Shown: piece by piece, positions 61,552-64,000 of the stretch
Position numbering within the stretch: position 1 is the first letter of the stretch
Layout: the number at the start of each line of letters is the position of its first letter
Source of the DNA: Tetrapyrgos nigripes
Lineage: Eukaryota > Basidiomycota > Agaricomycetes > Agaricales > Campanellaceae
NCBI GenBank assembly: GCA_013368315.1
Contig: JAACJM010000010.1
Coordinates: 186,001 to 250,000 of the forward strand
Length of the DNA: 64,000 nucleotides
Reading direction: 5' to 3'
Notes under the pieces: model-generated
The model's database searches: none
Told to the model about the DNA's origin: nothing
The model's input: the letters and a program-made list of their open reading frames with translations, nothing else
Position numbers and translations under genes: made by a program

Positions 61552-63140
61552 GATGAGAGACAAAGGAGGCGTTCGGAGTTTGAACTGATATTTTTCTTTC
61601 TTTCCTTTCTGCCACAGCGCAGACACTACCAGACAGCCAAAGGATCCTTTCTCCGCTCGTTCTCTCGGTTGTATACCCTAGGTTTGGTTGCCAAGGCTTT
61701 CTCCACTCAACATATACTGTTTTCCCTTACACCCCGGTACATGCGAGACACACTGTCATAAGAGTCCATTGGTTTACTAGACTTGACGCTTGCTAGCGCG
61801 TAGGGTCACCGTCTTAATTTATCCTCCTTTGCTCTGAATTCCCCTGAAATCTTGATTGTTCCCATTGTCCAACGGACAGCTAACACTTAGTTTGTCTATC
61901 CGCTTACCGGTGTTTTTCCATGTCGACGTCTTTCAATGATGACTATGGTAGGCTCTTGTCGGAACGCAACATCTCTACTAGGGCCAATTTGACGATAGCA
62001 AAAGTCGGTCTATAGCGACTAGTGCCATGCTATCACCGGCCCAAGCTAGACCAATCTGATCTCATCACAAAAGTTTTTTTCCATTCAAACAACACCTCTT
62101 GAGTCGATTTTGGTTAAATGTGTCCATGTATTCATGATACATGAGAATGGGAATCCATCCATCCATAGATATGTACTTTTTACATCCCAACCCTACATCA
62201 TGATCTCTTTACCTTTGCTGATGATGGCTATCGCATCCATGTTTCTTCAGCTCCAGGAGCTCGATCAAAACGGCGCCTTCTATTCAATCTCTTCTCAAGG
62301 TGAATTCGTCGCTCAGTGCGCACTGTTGCCCTTAACTGGAATTGGAATAGCACACCCAAGGCGAGGGGAGCATGGAGATGAAACAAAAAGCAATCTCCTA
62401 AACCTCTGTCATGTTCCATCCGTCAGCGGCCTCGTGCGGGCTCTTTCCTTGTGTTTTTTTTTTTTGCTGTTACAGTTGCTGCACGAATCGACCACATAGA
62501 AGGAGTGTTTATACATATTCCCGCGAGATCGACGAGCGATCAACCAACCTTTGGATACCCAACGGATTCATCGATTCAGTCTTGAAATGAGCGACTCTGT
62601 ATAAGCGGCTGATGGTCGATAAGGTAAAGTAGACATTCTCGTAAAAGAGACCTCTCCTGTCGGTGCTTAGTAGATGGGATGACCGGTATCTCTGGAGCAA
62701 ACGGTCTAATGACGATCATGCTTTCGTGTTCAGGGCCATCTCGAAATGGATTTGATTTGATGGACGGACATGTTCTCCTTTTATCGCGCTCAAATGAAAG
62801 GACTGTGACCGAGCCTGCGACGTATTCAGTGATATAGAAGACAGGACGTGAAACACTAAGCCAGCACCCAGAAAGTGTAGAAGTACACAGGTCCTACAAC
62901 AACAAACGCCATAAATAATGATACAATGAGTTATGCAAGATAAGTAGCCAAGATGCGGGATAGATGGTTTGAGATGCAGGTATTGAGAGCGGGAAATGCG
63001 TATGATAGCAAAAGACAATGACGATAGCAAATTCGACGAGATGACGCGTGCGGGGCAAGGAAATGAGGTTAGTAGTAGTACAATTAGAGCTATAAAAGAT
63101 TTAGCCTTAATTTGAAATAAGAGAGATGGGCACAGACAGT
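61552..63140. other. 1.6 kb spacer, no gene supported
   Basis: The longest gene-poor stretch outside the repeat island. A 129-residue plus frame at 62110-62499 has hydrophobic runs but no start context, splicing or similarity. A T-rich run lies near 62454-62466. No inverted or direct repeats stand out. An unrecognised non-coding transcript cannot be excluded. Confidence 0.4.
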
Positions 63141-63772
63141 CTATGATTGAGGAAAAGACATTCTACGGGCGGAACGTTTCCTGGGAGAGCGATCAAGACG
63201 ATCTATATAGACGTCGTCATAACTGCGAAAGACGCACGACTGGAGGTCGTCGTCATATTCGCGAAGGGTGGCCCAAACACAATGCCAACGCGGGTTCTCT
63301 TCAGCGAACTTGATAGCGACTCCTAGGTGCTGTTGATTCCACTGGACGTCAGGACGGTCATGAGCTTGTTTGCGGTCAAAGGCCTTGTCAGAGAGGGTGA
63401 TAAGAGCACAGTCAACGATCTCCAAGTCGACGAGACCCGCTGCGATAACCTGGTCGAAGGAGTCGTTCATTTCGAGTTCTTTTGGGACGCCTCTGAGGCG
63501 CGGGTTGTAGCCATCGACGAGGATTTGAAATGAGGTGTTGTCTGTGAAATCGAGGGTGATGACAGGGTGGACTGGGGAGCGCCGAGCGCATTTAAGCACC
63601 TTGCCGATTAATTCACAAGGATCAATACTATACAGAAAAGGCGAGATGATGAGGACTCGGCAGAGAAGGAAAGGCAAGGCATATACCCGACATGGTCTAG
63701 ACGCAATGAAGGAGGACGAGTGCGTTTGGTAGGAGATGGAGGCACGGACGAGTCTGAGGTGACTGAGGACAT
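63141..63772 (-). CDS. Small uncharacterised protein
   Basis: Two exons on minus: ATG 63772 gives MSSVTSDSSVPPSPTKRTRP, PSLRLDHV, then an intron (GTATAT...TATAG) into IDPCELIGKVLKCARRSPVH. It continues TLDFTDNTSFQILVDGYNPR, LRGVPKELEMNDSFDQVIAA, LVDLEIVDCALITLSDKAFD and VQWNQQHLGVAIKFAEENPR, and ends RKRSARRMSFPQS before TAG 63143-63141. About 190 residues. Alternating strands and a conserved-looking WHCVWATLREYDDD suggest a small alpha-beta domain. I do not know the family. The spliced start fits better than beginning inside the intron, where the frame shows only a hydrophobic run. Confidence 0.7.
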
Positions 63773-63859
63773 GGAAGTCAGCGCATCAAAAGGTCAGGTG
63801 ATATTAGGATTAGATAAGGGGCTACTTGTCGGTGGCTCGGGGCGTTAGCAACCTGCAAG

Positions 63860-64000
63860 ATGTCTGCACAGACCTATGCGCCTCCCCGTCCCCTGGGCCC
63901 CCGTATTGCAGGCCCGCGTCCCCGCCTGTCCTCCCCCATTCCCCCGCCGCCCTCCTTGATTGTCCCAGATCAATCTGGCCCAGCGACAACTCGTCCTCTT
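63860..64000 (+). CDS. Proline-rich protein, 5' end only
   Basis: An ATG at 63860 opens a frame that stays open to the window end: MSAQTYAPPRPLGPRIAGPR, then RLSSPIPPPPSLIVPDQSGP. It lies 87 bp from the divergent start of the previous gene. Strong Pro/Arg/Ser bias and high GC content suggest a real coding start, but only 47 residues are visible and no domain can be named. Confidence 0.5.
   Translation, partial: MSAQTYAPPRPLGPRIAGPRPRLSSPIPPPPSLIVPDQSGPATTRPL

Noticed and set aside
62110..62499. 129-residue frame with hydrophobic runs
   Set aside because: Runs through a poly-T tract, has no family signal and no splice structure; likely chance.

Overview
This 64 kb window is nuclear DNA of a mushroom-forming basidiomycete (Agaricomycete type). 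The evidence is the gene content (an AA9 lytic polysaccharide monooxygenase, an eEF3-family ABC ATPase, a DUF7727 membrane protein, a basidiomycete-type galactose-binding-like membrane protein), genes broken by many introns of about 50-60 nt, and very short spacers between genes on both strands. About 27 protein genes can be supported. No tRNA, rRNA or CRISPR was seen. Coordinates of spliced genes run from start codon to stop codon and include the introns, which were placed by hand from GT/AG signals and reading frame.

Layout. 1-6.6 kb: 3' end of ribosomal protein RPS2, a low-complexity hypothetical, a probable Rec114 meiotic protein, then two minus-strand genes (a HicA-like-domain protein and an acidic unknown). 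6.9-14.6 kb: membrane protein with paired beta-sandwich repeats, DUF7727 protein, Ap4A phosphorylase, BRD7/9-like bromodomain protein, small single-pass protein. 14.7-22.9 kb: dihydroxy-acid dehydratase, the peroxisomal receptor PEX5 divergent from ETF-alpha over 84 bp, and proteasome chaperone PAC2. 23-34 kb: RRP12 (with one apparent frameshift) divergent from a glycerol-3-phosphate acyltransferase, then a New1/Elf1-like eEF3-family ATPase. 34-43 kb: AA9 LPMO, homeodomain factor, NDR-type kinase carrying an N-terminal CRIB motif, C2H2 factor. 43.7-44.2 kb: a four-exon BolA gene. 44.7-54.3 kb: a repeat island. 54.4-64 kb: unknown protein, DNA ligase I, second C2H2 factor, NAA50 acetyltransferase, unknown protein, and the first exon of a proline-rich protein cut by the window end.

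The repeat island is the main accessory region. A Ty3/gypsy-type LTR element lies on the minus strand at 44702-52225, flanked by the 5-bp target duplication CTTGA. Its gag and pol are broken, CG dinucleotides are scarce, and several residue changes at conserved positions look like C-to-T decay. Its right LTR is split by a 1.1 kb DNA element (50920-52020) with 18-bp terminal inverted repeats and an 11-bp direct duplication of LTR sequence. Next to it is a separate 0.73 kb element made of two arms of about 225 bp in inverted orientation (52545-53272), followed by old, diverged short repeats.

Functional links: PEX5 and ETF-alpha share a very short divergent promoter and both serve fatty-acid oxidation. 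RRP12 (ribosome biogenesis) and the acyltransferase share another. RPS2, RRP12 and the eEF3-family protein belong to ribosome production or translation. The homeodomain factor, CRIB-NDR kinase and C2H2 factor form a run of likely growth and development regulators.
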